A stretch of DNA of 64,000 nucleotides from positions 1,713,674 through 1,777,673 of the forward strand of contig NZ_KN525716.1 of the NCBI RefSeq assembly GCF_000789235.1, in the 5' to 3' direction. How positions within the stretch are numbered: position 1 is the first letter of the stretch; each line of letters begins with the position of its first letter. Below are positions 17,922-26,557 of the stretch, piece by piece. A model generated the notes under the pieces. That model was not told the DNA's origin. It worked only from the letters and a program-made list of their open reading frames with translations, and ran no database searches. Source of the stretch: Wocania ichthyoenteri Th78. Its GTDB lineage: Bacteria; Bacteroidota; Bacteroidia; Flavobacteriales; Flavobacteriaceae. The position numbers and the translations under genes were made by a program.

Positions 17922-18206
17922 ATGGACAATTTATTGATTCTTGAACGATTGGATCGTTTAGAAAAACTATTAGTAGGTCATAAAGAAGTACTAACCTTTG
18001 ACGAAGCCTGCGACTATACAGGTATATCCAGAAGCTACCTCTATAAACTGACGGCTTCAGGGAAAATTCCACATTCCAAACCCAACGGTAAAATGCTCTT
18101 TTTTGAGAAAAAAAAGCTAGTAGAATGGCTACTTCAAAATAAGCGCAAATCCAAACAAGATATTGAATCCGAAGTTTTGGCCAATACGTCGTGCAATAGA
18201 CCATAG
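17922..18206 (+). CDS. Excisionase-like helix-turn-helix protein
   Basis: A 94-residue DNA-binding protein of the HTH_17/MerR-like excisionase type. An N-terminal leucine-rich helix (about 3-20) is followed by the winged-helix core LTFDEACDYTGISRSYLYKLTASGKIPHS (about 25-53), then KKLVEWLL near 68. In Bacteroidota mobile elements such proteins sit next to integrase and replication genes and direct excision or regulate the module. It comes just before the replication genes. Confidence 0.8.
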   Translation: MDNLLILERLDRLEKLLVGHKEVLTFDEACDYTGISRSYLYKLTASGKIPHSKPNGKMLFFEKKKLVEWLLQNKRKSKQDIESEVLANTSCNRP

Positions 18207-18269
18207 GTTATATAATCCGCCATCCTTTTTAATCACACCTTAACTAAGTTGGGTGTTAAAACAATTCTT

Positions 18270-19478
18270 ATGAAAAAAACACCATATATCCGTGTGGGAA
18301 CCTCCTATTACAAATTAGTGAAAGCGCCAACTATTGCAGGCCACTTTAATGAAGTCTTGGTGCATTGGAATATGGAAACCATTAAACAAGACCACGGCAA
18401 AGACTATTTAAGTAAAATCCCGAAATACGATGGGTTTACCTGTATTCCAAGTCATGTGAATTTCAAACAAGAATATCTTGGGTTTTACAATATTTATTCA
18501 CCCTTGGGTAAGTTACCTTCAGAGGGAGATATCTCAAAATCCTTAAAATTCGGAAAACACATTTTCGGAAAACATTTCGAGTTGGGTTTGGATTATTTAC
18601 AGCTGCTGTATCTAAAACCCATTCAAGTGTTACCCATTTTGTGCCTAGTTTCTAAAGAACGCTCTACAGGAAAAAGTACATTTCTTAAGTGGCTCAAGGA
18701 AATATTTGACAACAACATGACCTATTTGACCAACGACAGTTTTAGCAGCCAGTTCAATGCCGATTGGGCAAACAAGCTTCTAATCTGTATAGACGAAGTG
18801 CTTTTTAATAAAGAAGAGCTTACCGAACGTATCAAATACTTAAGCACCACCAATATCAATAAGTTAGAGGCTAAGGGCAAAGACAAACGCGAGGTTGAAT
18901 TCTTTGGAAAGTTTATTCTTTGCAGCAATAATGAAGAAAACTTTATAAAAATAGATGCCAATGAAACCCGGTTTTGGGTTATAAAAGTGCCCGTGCTGGA
19001 AAAAGAGGACACTCATTTTTTGGAGAATCTCATTAAAGAAATTCCTGCATTTATGCATTTTTTGGCAAATAGGAAATTGAACTCCAAACATTTGACTCGA
19101 ATGTGGTTTTCTGCACAACAAATAAAAACTAAGGCTTTAACAAGGTTGGTGCAAAACAATCGCAATCGGGTTGAAAAGGAACTGGCAAGCATTTTATTGG
19201 GCGTGATTGAAAAGTTTGATTTGGAAGCTGTGGATTTATGTCCAATGGACGCTTTATTGGCGCTCAATAAAACCCGAGTAAAAACAGACTTAACTCAGCT
19301 GCGAAAATTACTGAAAACGGATTGGAAATTAACCAACCAGGAGAACTCAAACAAATACCAAAAATTTGTGATTTGGTCGGACGGAGATATGACCTTGGTA
19401 GATGCGAAAGGACGATATTTTACCATAGAAAAGGATTTCTTGACCAAAAATTTTGATGATACGATGACAGAATCGTAG
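18270..19478 (+). CDS. Replication helicase/primase-like ATPase (VirE/DUF5906 type)
   Basis: A protein of about 402 residues with an SF3/primase-associated ATPase core: Walker A at SKERSTGKSTFLKWL (GxxxxGKS, near residue 130) and acidic Walker B LLICIDEVLF (near 170). FILCSNNEENFI and RFWVIKVP, typical of the phage/plasmid primase-helicase group, follow. An upstream TTG start at 18249 is possible, but MKKTPYI at 18270 is better. It probably unwinds or initiates at the adjacent iteron array after excision or transfer. Confidence 0.75.
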   Translation: MKKTPYIRVGTSYYKLVKAPTIAGHFNEVLVHWNMETIKQDHGKDYLSKIPKYDGFTCIPSHVNFKQEYLGFYNIYSPLGKLPSEGDISKSLKFGKHIFGKHFELGLDYLQLLYLKPIQVLPILCLVSKERSTGKSTFLKWLKEIFDNNMTYLTNDSFSSQFNADWANKLLICIDEVLFNKEELTERIKYLSTTNINKLEAKGKDKREVEFFGKFILCSNNEENFIKIDANETRFWVIKVPVLEKEDTHFLENLIKEIPAFMHFLANRKLNSKHLTRMWFSAQQIKTKALTRLVQNNRNRVEKELASILLGVIEKFDLEAVDLCPMDALLALNKTRVKTDLTQLRKLLKTDWKLTNQENSNKYQKFVIWSDGDMTLVDAKGRYFTIEKDFLTKNFDDTMTES

Positions 19479-19505
19479 AACCCTATTGTTTATAAGGGCT
19501 AAAGC

Positions 19506-19648
19506 TGTCATCAAACTGTCATCATTCTGTCATCAAAAAAATAATGATGACAGATTTAAGCTGAAAAAACGCTAGAATGATGACGTGATGACAAAATGAT
19601 GACAAGTTAAATTCAGTGGCACAAAGACTTTAGAAGGGGTTGTCATCA
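19506..19648. repeat. Iteron-like array (TGTCATCA in both orientations)
   Basis: Eight copies of TGTCATCA or its complement lie in 143 bp. Three forward copies start at 19506, 19517 and 19528, exactly 11 bp apart. Inverted copies start at 19545, 19578 (one mismatch), 19586 and 19597 (the last two again 11 bp apart), and one more forward copy starts at 19641. The array fills the gap between the ATPase and primase genes. This is the usual look of a replication origin or autoregulatory site; the role is inferred. Confidence 0.7.
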
Positions 19649-19682
19649 TATCATCAAAAATTTACAAAACACACATTGGCTT

Positions 19683-20549
19683 ATGAAAAGAAAAATAAAT
19701 TGTGAAACAACCCGTAATTTTTCAGTGGAAAAAGCACTGAAAAAATTAGGGCACTTTCCCCAAAAGGCAACGGAAAAAGAAGCATGGTTTCTAAGTCCTT
19801 TCAGGTCAGAAACACAAGCCTCTTTTAAAGTCTCTAAAACTAAAAACCGGTGGTACGATCATGGCGCGGGTATTGGCGGAAATGTCATTGATTTGGTATG
19901 TCAGATTTTGAAATGTTCCATCAAAGAAGCTTTATCGTTTTTAAATAATAATTCTTTGTTTTTTTCTTTTCAACAGCAGCAAATTTTTAGCAAAACAGAA
20001 ACAGAGATTAGCATTATTAAAGTTCAAGACATCACCCATCCAGCATTGATTCAATATCTAAATTCTAGACGTATTTCGCTTTCAATAGCAAAAATATATT
20101 GTAAAGAAATTTGGTATACCTGCAAAGACAAACAATTTTTTGCCATTGGATTAAAGAATAACAAAAGCGGTTGGGAGTTGCGGAATAAGCTTTTTAAAAA
20201 TAGCAGCAGTCCAAAACATTATACGTATTTCCAAAACGACAAAAAGCAATTAATCATTTTGGAAGGCATGTTTGATTTATTGTCGTTCGCCATTAGAAAT
20301 AAAACCCTTTTAGAAACCTCAGATATTCTAGTTTTAAACTCTATCGCTTTTATAAAAAATATTGAAAAACTGATTCCTAAATATGAAGCAGTAAACCTCT
20401 ATTTGGATAATGACGAAGCTGGAAAAAGTGCTGTAAATTATTTGATTGAAAACCATAAAAACGTTATCGACCAAAGTGATAATTATAAACATCATAAAGA
20501 TTTAAACGCCCTATTATGTTATGAAAAAAGAAAAGGAATTAGATTTTAA
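19683..20549 (+). CDS. CHC2/Toprim primase-like protein
   Basis: A 288-residue primase-like protein. The N-terminal region resembles a CHC2-type fold of DnaG-like mobile-element primases (FLSPFRSETQASFKVSKTKNRWYDHGAGIGGNVIDLV, about 36-73). The C-terminal half is a Toprim domain with EGMFDLLSFA (about 194-203) and the acidic motif LYLDNDEAGKSA (about 238-249). It probably makes primers for element replication or for the strand received in conjugation. The mobC-like gene overlaps its end by 29 nt. Confidence 0.82.
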   Translation: MKRKINCETTRNFSVEKALKKLGHFPQKATEKEAWFLSPFRSETQASFKVSKTKNRWYDHGAGIGGNVIDLVCQILKCSIKEALSFLNNNSLFFSFQQQQIFSKTETEISIIKVQDITHPALIQYLNSRRISLSIAKIYCKEIWYTCKDKQFFAIGLKNNKSGWELRNKLFKNSSSPKHYTYFQNDKKQLIILEGMFDLLSFAIRNKTLLETSDILVLNSIAFIKNIEKLIPKYEAVNLYLDNDEAGKSAVNYLIENHKNVIDQSDNYKHHKDLNALLCYEKRKGIRF

Positions 20550-21036
20550 ACCATCAGATGAACCGAAGCAGTCTTTAAAGATTCCTGCCGATGTACTTCA
20601 TAATTCGGATAGCATAGCATTGGATTTGGAAATGAATGCTTCTGAAACTAAAATGGTTGTTAGTAGGAATTCAAGATGTGTGTCTGTGGACACATTCTTG
20701 TTTGCTCCCCTTGGTCGCAAAGAAAAACAAGTGTTTAAGGGGAAAGGTGAGTTCGTTAAGTTTCGATGTTCTGTTTATGAAAAGAAGCTTTTAAAAGTAA
20801 AAGCACAAAGCTGCGGATTGACTTTGAGTGAATATATCAGACGAACCGTATTTGAACAAACCATCACAGAACGTTTTTCTGAAGAACATATTGAGATTTA
20901 TAAAATGCTGATTAAATACCACAACAATTTTAAGTCTATTGGTAATATGTATAGAAAACGAAACCCTAAACTTACCAAGGAAGTTTATGATTTAGCAAAC
21001 GAAATAAAAACACATCTTAAAAAGTTTCAAAAATGA
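20521..21036 (+). CDS. MobC-like mobilization accessory protein
   Basis: A 171-residue relaxosome accessory protein. The first roughly 75 residues are low-complexity and charged. From about 80 it has a ribbon-helix-helix-like mobilization domain: KFRCSVYEKKLLKVKAQSCGLTLSEYIRRTVF, then a helical tail with IKYHNNFKSIGN. Such proteins bind oriT and help the relaxase nick it. The gene overlaps the primase by 29 nt and the relaxase by an ATGA overlap at 21033-21036, showing translational coupling. Confidence 0.8.
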   Translation: MKKEKELDFKPSDEPKQSLKIPADVLHNSDSIALDLEMNASETKMVVSRNSRCVSVDTFLFAPLGRKEKQVFKGKGEFVKFRCSVYEKKLLKVKAQSCGLTLSEYIRRTVFEQTITERFSEEHIEIYKMLIKYHNNFKSIGNMYRKRNPKLTKEVYDLANEIKTHLKKFQK

Positions 21037-21890
21037 TCGGTAAAGGGAAAAGTATATCACATACCAAAGCATCGATGTCTTACGGATGGAATCAGGAAAA
21101 GGATGCAGAAATTGTGCTAAAGGAATTTCTACATGGAGATTCCCCAGTTGAAATCACACAAGAGTTTAAAATGCTCCAGGATCAAAACTACCATTGTAAA
21201 AAGAATACCCTGTCTTTTGTTATTAGCCCAACAATTGAGGATGGCAAAAGCCTAAACAAAAAGGAATTGGAAGCCATCACAAGACAATTTATAAAAGAGA
21301 TGCAATTAAAAGACCGACAAGCTATAGCCTTTGTACATCAGGACAAAGACCACAAACACATTCACTTATATGTGAATCGCATAGATTTTAAGGGCGTAGC
21401 CTATAATGATAGCTTTATTGGCAAACGTAGTCAACAAGCAGCAGAAAAAGTAGCAAAACAGATGGGGCTCACTACAGTTAGGCAAGTACAATTTGAAAAG
21501 GAATTTAACTTACGGGAAATACGAACAGAAATTAAACGGCGTCATGATTTAACCATGAAGCAGTTTAAGCCAAAATCCTTTGATGCTTATATCAAAGATA
21601 TGCAGGTAAATGGAGTAAAAGTAATCCCAACAATAAACAACCAAAATAAGTTACAAGGCTTTCGGTTTGAATTTGATGGACATAATTTAAAAGGGAGTGA
21701 AGTACATCGCAACATGTCACTTGGGAATATTGGAAAACAAATGTCAGGAATAAATGGAGCAAGTATATTGAAAGGAAACAAAGCAAGTATTAATCTAGCG
21801 GAGAAAGTAGTCGACTTGACACCAAACTTAGCCTTGAAAATAACGAAGTTCATTATTAAAAAAGCAATCGATAAGGGTGTCGGTTATTAA
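21033..21890 (+). CDS. MobA-type relaxase
   Basis: A 285-residue relaxase/mobilization nuclease. The metal-binding three-His motif is visible at HQDKDHKHIHLYVNRID (about 108-124). The N-terminal HTKASMSYG could supply the nucleophilic Tyr. It should nick oriT and pilot the single strand to a recipient, using transfer machinery from another element since none is encoded here. No extra helicase or primase domain follows, so this is a short MobP/B-type relaxase. Confidence 0.87.
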   Translation: MIGKGKSISHTKASMSYGWNQEKDAEIVLKEFLHGDSPVEITQEFKMLQDQNYHCKKNTLSFVISPTIEDGKSLNKKELEAITRQFIKEMQLKDRQAIAFVHQDKDHKHIHLYVNRIDFKGVAYNDSFIGKRSQQAAEKVAKQMGLTTVRQVQFEKEFNLREIRTEIKRRHDLTMKQFKPKSFDAYIKDMQVNGVKVIPTINNQNKLQGFRFEFDGHNLKGSEVHRNMSLGNIGKQMSGINGASILKGNKASINLAEKVVDLTPNLALKITKFIIKKAIDKGVGY

Positions 21891-21903
21891 ATACTCAAGC
21901 ATC

Positions 21904-22221
21904 ATGACAAAACTAGAAGAATTAACAGCACTATTAGTCAATGAAATCAATGATTTTAAAATCGAGGTGGAAAAACTGGAGAACATCAAAAATCAAATAA
22001 ACAACACAAAAATTAAAATGGATTTGATCGAGTATAAAAGTATCATTGAAGCACATCAAAAAGATATGTCATTACATTTAGAATCAATAAATCGTTTTGA
22101 AAGGCGTTTTGAAAATCAAATAAAACAGGCTAAAATCTATCCTGTTTGGGCGGTTGTTGTGTTTATTGTCAGTATTTTGTTTGGGGTGATTTCCGTCGTA
22201 TATGTTTTACTTGATAAATAG
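21904..22221 (+). CDS. Coiled-coil protein with C-terminal membrane anchor
   Basis: About 105 residues. The first 75 are an alpha-helical, charged coiled coil, and residues about 83-103 form a single transmembrane segment (VWAVVVFIVSILFGVISVVYVLL). A GTG start at 21877 inside the relaxase frame is possible, but ATG at 21904 gives the compact form. Similar small genes follow relaxases in Bacteroidota mobilizable elements (recollection), which suggests a mobilization role, but function is unknown. Confidence 0.65.
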   Translation: MTKLEELTALLVNEINDFKIEVEKLENIKNQINNTKIKMDLIEYKSIIEAHQKDMSLHLESINRFERRFENQIKQAKIYPVWAVVVFIVSILFGVISVVYVLLDK

Positions 22222-22339
22222 TGAAACCTTATAATATTTTAGACATTTCTGAAAACCGAAATAATATTAGCTTCGACTTACTATATTAGACTGGACATTA
22301 TGTTGCGAGATTTAGAGTTAGATAAATTAACTTTGAATC

Positions 22340-22776
22340 ATAAGAAATCACAGTTTGTTCCTTAAGCAAAAGGCAGTAGAATTAAGCTTTGCAAGAGGCA
22401 ATGTAAAACAAGTATGTGAAGAATTAGATGTTCCCTATTCTGCATTACATCGTTGACGAAAAGAATCAAATACATACGGAAAGAATAATTTTCCAGGTTG
22501 AGGGAAGCCAAAATTGACAGATAAGCAAAAAGAAATAGCAGAATTAAAAAAGTAATTAAAGGATGTTTCTTTAGAGAATGAGATATTAAAAAAGGTGGTG
22601 AGCATCTTCTCCAAGAGCGATAAGTAAAATTTAGGCTTATAAAACACCATAAGTTCAAGTTTACAGTCGAGAAGATTTGTGAAGTTTTAAAAGTCAGCAC
22701 AAGTGGTGGCTATTACAATTGGATAAAGGCTAAGGTTTCAAAACTTTGGTTATATAACCAGAAACCGTCAGGTTAA
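22340..22776 (+). pseudogene. Decayed IS3-family transposase (orfA plus 5' part of orfB)
   Basis: Translating through stops gives a clear OrfA: QKAVELSFARGNVKQVCEE, a helix-turn-helix ending YSALHR, then a coiled coil ending EILKKVVSIFSKSDK. Three in-frame stops break it: TGA at 22454 and 22499 where Trp is expected, and TAA at 22553 where Gln is expected. A second frame then gives the start of OrfB (KHHKFKFTVEKICEVLKVSTSGGYYNWIKAK), which ends near 22776 without the DDE domain. The element is dead and truncated. No terminal inverted repeats were found. Confidence 0.8.
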
Positions 22777-22802
22777 GTAGTGGCTAGTACGGTTAATTCC
22801 AT

Positions 22803-22838
22803 AAAAAAACCAGCACCTCCATTGTCCAAGATGCTGGT
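22803..22838 (-). terminator. Rho-independent terminator after the epimerase relic
   Basis: The stem ACCAGCA/TGCTGGT (22809-22815 with 22832-22838) is followed on the minus strand by a T-run (22803-22808). It sits 28 nt beyond the stop of the aldose epimerase remnant and is a relic of that gene's transcript end. Confidence 0.75.
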
Positions 22839-22865
22839 TAAAAACTAAAACAACTAACTCAAATA

Positions 22866-23403
22866 CTAATTTTTAGATTCGTTTACAGTACTAAACTTAT
22901 ATACACATGTTGATATATATATATCATTTGGTTTTAAAATAGTACTTGGAAAATCGCTCTGATTTGGAGAGTTTGGAAAATGCTGACTTTCAAGACAGAA
23001 CGCACTACGAAATATATAAGGTTTGTTACTTTTCCCAATAATCTTTCCATTTAAAAAATTCCCTCCATAAAATTGCAATCCAGGTTCATTAGTAAACACT
23101 TCCAAAACTCTTCCGCTATTTGGCTCAACAGCTTTGGCGGCAAACACTAATCCATCTTCTCTTTTTGGGAAATCATTCAAAACAAAATTATGATCATACC
23201 CTTTTCCATAAGACAATTGTTCATTTGGTAAATCAATATGTTTATTTATTGGTTTACCATTTCTAAAATCAAAAGGTGTAGTATCAACTTTACGTGTTTC
23301 TCCAGTTGGAATTAAGGTTGAGTTTTTTAATATTTCTTTTTTGCTTCTAGTTATACAAGAAATTAAAAAATATCAAAACTGTATATGTTATTTTTTTAAC
23401 CAT
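22866..23403 (-). pseudogene. Aldose 1-epimerase lipoprotein, internally deleted and frameshifted
   Basis: The C-terminal third of a GalM-type mutarotase is clear: STLIPTGETRKVDTTPFDF, YGKGYDHNFVLN, LEVFTNEPGLQFYGGNFL and FCLESQHFPNSPNQSDFPST. Upstream, an ATG at 23403 opens a lipoprotein-like signal (MVKKITYTVLI). A one-base slip in an A-run near 23365-23370 separates it from the continuing frame, which reads YFLISCITRSKKE straight into the C-terminal part. About 180 central residues, including the N-terminal beta-sandwich half, are missing. An intact version would interconvert sugar anomers in the periplasm. Confidence 0.82.
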
Positions 23404-23466
23404 TATTCCTTTTTTAAAGTAACTATATTAACTTTTTCAAAAAGAACTTAATTATTGTTATAACAT

Positions 23467-26181
23467 TTATTTTTTAATAATTTTAAATATTCTTGACCTA
23501 TTATTAATATAAACAGTTACTAGGTATAAACCCGAGTTCACATTATTTAAATTTGCAGTTGCGCTTTTATCATTCACTAATTTGTGGAAAACTTTTTTAC
23601 CTAATAAATCGACAACTGATATACTATCAATAGTATTTACTTTAGATGTAATATTTAAATAATTTTTAGTAGGGTTTGGAAATAATATAACTGTATCCAA
23701 ATCAATGGCATTTTCGCTAATAGATAATGGACTTACTTGTCTACTTTTAAACAATGAAAGAAACCCTTGGGCAGTTACAGTATTAATGGTATTGTCTGGA
23801 GCTATTTCTTTCACAAAACACCATGAGTCTTGATTTAATTCAGTATTATTGGGCAATAAACCAACACCTCTCCTTCCCATCGATGTAACAGTAATATCAA
23901 AAGAATTATCGCTAACTTCTATTAGACCTCTACCTTGAGCTGTTTGACTAGTCCCTTCATGGCCATAAAGAGAAATATTGTTAGAATTCTTGATAAAAAG
24001 CCACACAGGAACAAGATTAGGGTCGTTATCTTTAATTACATTCATCATGTGCTCTGGAATACTTCCCATTTCGGATTTTATCCCATAAACATTTACATTG
24101 GATGCATTTATAATTTCCCACAAAGCTCCACTAACCGGCATATCATGTTGGCAATGATAAGGATAAAAACTAAGTTTTTGGGAAGTTCCATCAATCAACA
24201 TTTTTCTACTTTCTGGATGTGAAACTAGATTTCCATTGGTATCTGTATAAGAATTATTGGCGGTAGAATTGTTACAGTTTCCTGCGTTAACTTGACATGG
24301 CGGATATGATCCTGCCTGCGTTATACCATACCATTTACCTCCTCCATTGTTAGAAATAACATGGACTTTCCTATCTCCAAAAGGGCCATACGTATTTTGT
24401 GTAAAAACATCTTTGTAAATTGAATTCTCTCCAGACTGCCAGTCAATACTATACACATGATTTTCAAACTCGGGAACTATACCGTTGTAATTACCAGTAC
24501 TAGATACTGGTGGGATAATAATCTTAAAGTCTGCAATCACTGGAGTTGCATCTGTATAGTTTTGTGATTTTATAACGGCACTATTTTGTGACGGATTAGA
24601 CCAACCACTAGCATCTAAAACCGAATTATATCTTGACACCCCAAATAATCTCGTATTCTTTTTAAGAGTAATAGTTCCATCAATTTTATAATACCCTAAG
24701 CGCTCAATACCTCCAGAATCATAAAGTTCCCCAGCCGGTAAAAAAACAACTCCGTTATCTCCTGCTGAGTCTATAGCATTTTGAATATTCTCCGTGTCAT
24801 TTACATCATCGTTAGGGTTTGCTCCATAATCAGCAACAGATACGACATTAGCTCCTTCTGGGTTTAGCAACCCAATAGCATATAAATGTTTTGAAATTAA
24901 ATCTGAAGGAGGTTCTTCTTCATTTGAAACAATAACATTCTCGTCGGGAGTATATAAATAGTTAGCAATATCCATTGTAGAATCATAAGGGTTATTTGCA
25001 TAAAAAAGATTATTAGTATTTTGCCCTTGTAATAACTGCCCCTTTTCGCCAAACAATCCAGCCGTAAATGAGTATTCATTTATTAATGACCATGTTGAAG
25101 GGTTAGAAACTTTTAATTCGCCTAATGATGCTGGGGTGTCTATATGAGTAGTATACGCATGTACTTTTGTACTTCCTTTAACATAAATATTCTTTAGATA
25201 TATAGAACGGTCAGTATTCTCAATAATAGCATCTGTACTAACTCCAGAAATATCTATTTTTCCATCAATTAAAAAAATATGAGAACCTGAATCATGACTA
25301 GAATTAGAATATGCAAGTTTTCCACCATTTATATGAGAGATAACACCTCCATCACTACTACTTATATCAAAACCTACAACACCAAAAGGCACATAATTAG
25401 TCACCGCAATTGGAGATATTGTTTGATCTCTTAATTTTAAACCAACCACTAATGTTGAGCCGCCTCTACTACTTCTTAAATAAATCCCATGGCTACCACC
25501 TATGACTTCTACATTATAGGTATAACCACCTGAACCATTTAAATTGTAGAACCCCGCAAAACTATCGTTTGCTAGTATGGTTACCTCCTGGGCAGAACAG
25601 CCTTCTGCCCCTTGTTGGTCAATGCCAACAGCACCAGGATTATTAGTTCCCAAATCGATAGTAAGGTTGTGAATAGAAGTGTTCCACGATCTACTATCAT
25701 CTCTACTGTTTGGGTCGGAATTTTTTCTTCTAAATAATTTGAAAACAGAGAAAGGATCATTTACATTAACTGTATTCGCAGCTGATAAATTATCTTGAAG
25801 TTTAATAACAGGTTTTTCATTGCCACAATAAGACCCCACAAGTTTATGCCCATAGCGGGTCATGTTATTATTTTCATTATTAAAATTATTTCCACCAATG
25901 TATAAATCTTGCTCTATAATTAATGTACTTGATACTAAATAAGTACCAGGGTGAAAATAAACTGCTTTTCGACTACTGTTTGAGGCAATAATTGCCGCTT
26001 GTATAGCAACAGTGTCATCTGTAAAACCATCTCCAACAGCTCCATGTGCTCTTACTGTCTCATAACCCATGTCATTTAATTGTTCATCTGTTTTCAAATT
26101 ACAATTACTAGATCCTAACTGCGCATTAACGGAAAAACAAAAGAGAATAAAAAAAAGTAATACTAATTTAATTTTTTTCAT
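23467..26181 (-). CDS. Secreted tandem beta-helix protein (pectate-lyase-3/GH55-like) with T9SS tail
   Basis: A 904-residue protein with a signal peptide ending VNAQ (about 1-20) and two pectate-lyase-superfamily (Pfam Pectate_lyase_3-like) openings. The first is VRAHGAVGDGFTDDTVAIQAAI (about 43-64); the second is VADYGANPNDDVNDTENIQNAID (about 447-469). Each leads into a right-handed beta-helix, a layout seen in GH55-like enzymes. A type IX sorting domain follows (VILFPNPTKNYLNI, about 834-847). The carbohydrate it cuts cannot be read from sequence. It is divergent from the sulfatase gene and has its own copy of the PUL promoter module. Confidence 0.82.
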   Translation of the reverse strand: MKKIKLVLLFFILFCFSVNAQLGSSNCNLKTDEQLNDMGYETVRAHGAVGDGFTDDTVAIQAAIIASNSSRKAVYFHPGTYLVSSTLIIEQDLYIGGNNFNNENNNMTRYGHKLVGSYCGNEKPVIKLQDNLSAANTVNVNDPFSVFKLFRRKNSDPNSRDDSRSWNTSIHNLTIDLGTNNPGAVGIDQQGAEGCSAQEVTILANDSFAGFYNLNGSGGYTYNVEVIGGSHGIYLRSSRGGSTLVVGLKLRDQTISPIAVTNYVPFGVVGFDISSSDGGVISHINGGKLAYSNSSHDSGSHIFLIDGKIDISGVSTDAIIENTDRSIYLKNIYVKGSTKVHAYTTHIDTPASLGELKVSNPSTWSLINEYSFTAGLFGEKGQLLQGQNTNNLFYANNPYDSTMDIANYLYTPDENVIVSNEEEPPSDLISKHLYAIGLLNPEGANVVSVADYGANPNDDVNDTENIQNAIDSAGDNGVVFLPAGELYDSGGIERLGYYKIDGTITLKKNTRLFGVSRYNSVLDASGWSNPSQNSAVIKSQNYTDATPVIADFKIIIPPVSSTGNYNGIVPEFENHVYSIDWQSGENSIYKDVFTQNTYGPFGDRKVHVISNNGGGKWYGITQAGSYPPCQVNAGNCNNSTANNSYTDTNGNLVSHPESRKMLIDGTSQKLSFYPYHCQHDMPVSGALWEIINASNVNVYGIKSEMGSIPEHMMNVIKDNDPNLVPVWLFIKNSNNISLYGHEGTSQTAQGRGLIEVSDNSFDITVTSMGRRGVGLLPNNTELNQDSWCFVKEIAPDNTINTVTAQGFLSLFKSRQVSPLSISENAIDLDTVILFPNPTKNYLNITSKVNTIDSISVVDLLGKKVFHKLVNDKSATANLNNVNSGLYLVTVYINNRSRIFKIIKK

Positions 26182-26350
26182 GATAATAAAGAATAAGTTA
26201 AATATTCATTTTAAATAGTTTAGTTGAAAACCTAAATTCATATATTAAAATAATTAATGATTTAGCTTATTTTTATACTGCACTTATGGTCACTTAAAGT
26301 TTAAAGGGCTATAGCCTTTCATTTTCTCTGTTAAACAACTAAAACGGAAA

Positions 26351-26395
26351 CAAGATTATCAAATAAAAAACAAGTTTGTATCCTGTACTGTGCTG
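26351..26395 (-). promoter_or_regulatory. PUL promoter module 1, for the beta-helix gene
   Basis: On the minus strand, CAGCACAGTACAGGATA (26395-26379) is followed after exactly 20 nt by TAATCTTG (26358-26351), close to the flavobacterial -7 box TANNTTTG. It points at the beta-helix gene starting at 26181, with a predicted leader of about 165 nt. It forms an inverted pair with module 2, centres 32 bp apart. Confidence 0.75.
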
Positions 26396-26410
26396 TAGAA
26401 AATTTAAAAT

Positions 26411-26455
26411 CAGCATAGCACAGGATACTACTCTATTATATGTTTATTATAATTG
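26411..26455 (+). promoter_or_regulatory. PUL promoter module 2, for the sulfatase-GH2 operon
   Basis: CAGCATAGCACAGGATA (26411-26427) is followed after 20 nt by TATAATTG (26448-26455). It points at the sulfatase gene starting at 26558, with a leader of about 100 nt. The stretch after the 17-mer shares TATATGTTTATTAT with module 4. Confidence 0.75.
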
Positions 26456-26557
26456 CCAAGACAAAAGATTGCAAATCAATTCATGGCATTTACAGAAAAA
26501 AAAATTTAATGCGGTTTAGTACACAAACAATTTTTTAATCTCCATAAAAAACATAAA

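Noticed and set aside
17899-18204. Minus-strand 101-residue frame
   Set aside because: It mirrors the clear helix-turn-helix protein on the plus strand, and its composition (many Trp, Tyr and Arg) is that of an antisense shadow.
19506-19648. A CRISPR array
   Set aside because: The repeats are only 8 bp, occur in both orientations, and are spaced 8-11 bp within clusters. There are no spacers of CRISPR length and no cas genes.
22362-22700. Minus-strand frames of 112 and 71 residues
   Set aside because: They are open only because they lie opposite a decayed IS3 orfA whose plus-strand translation gives a convincing transposase.
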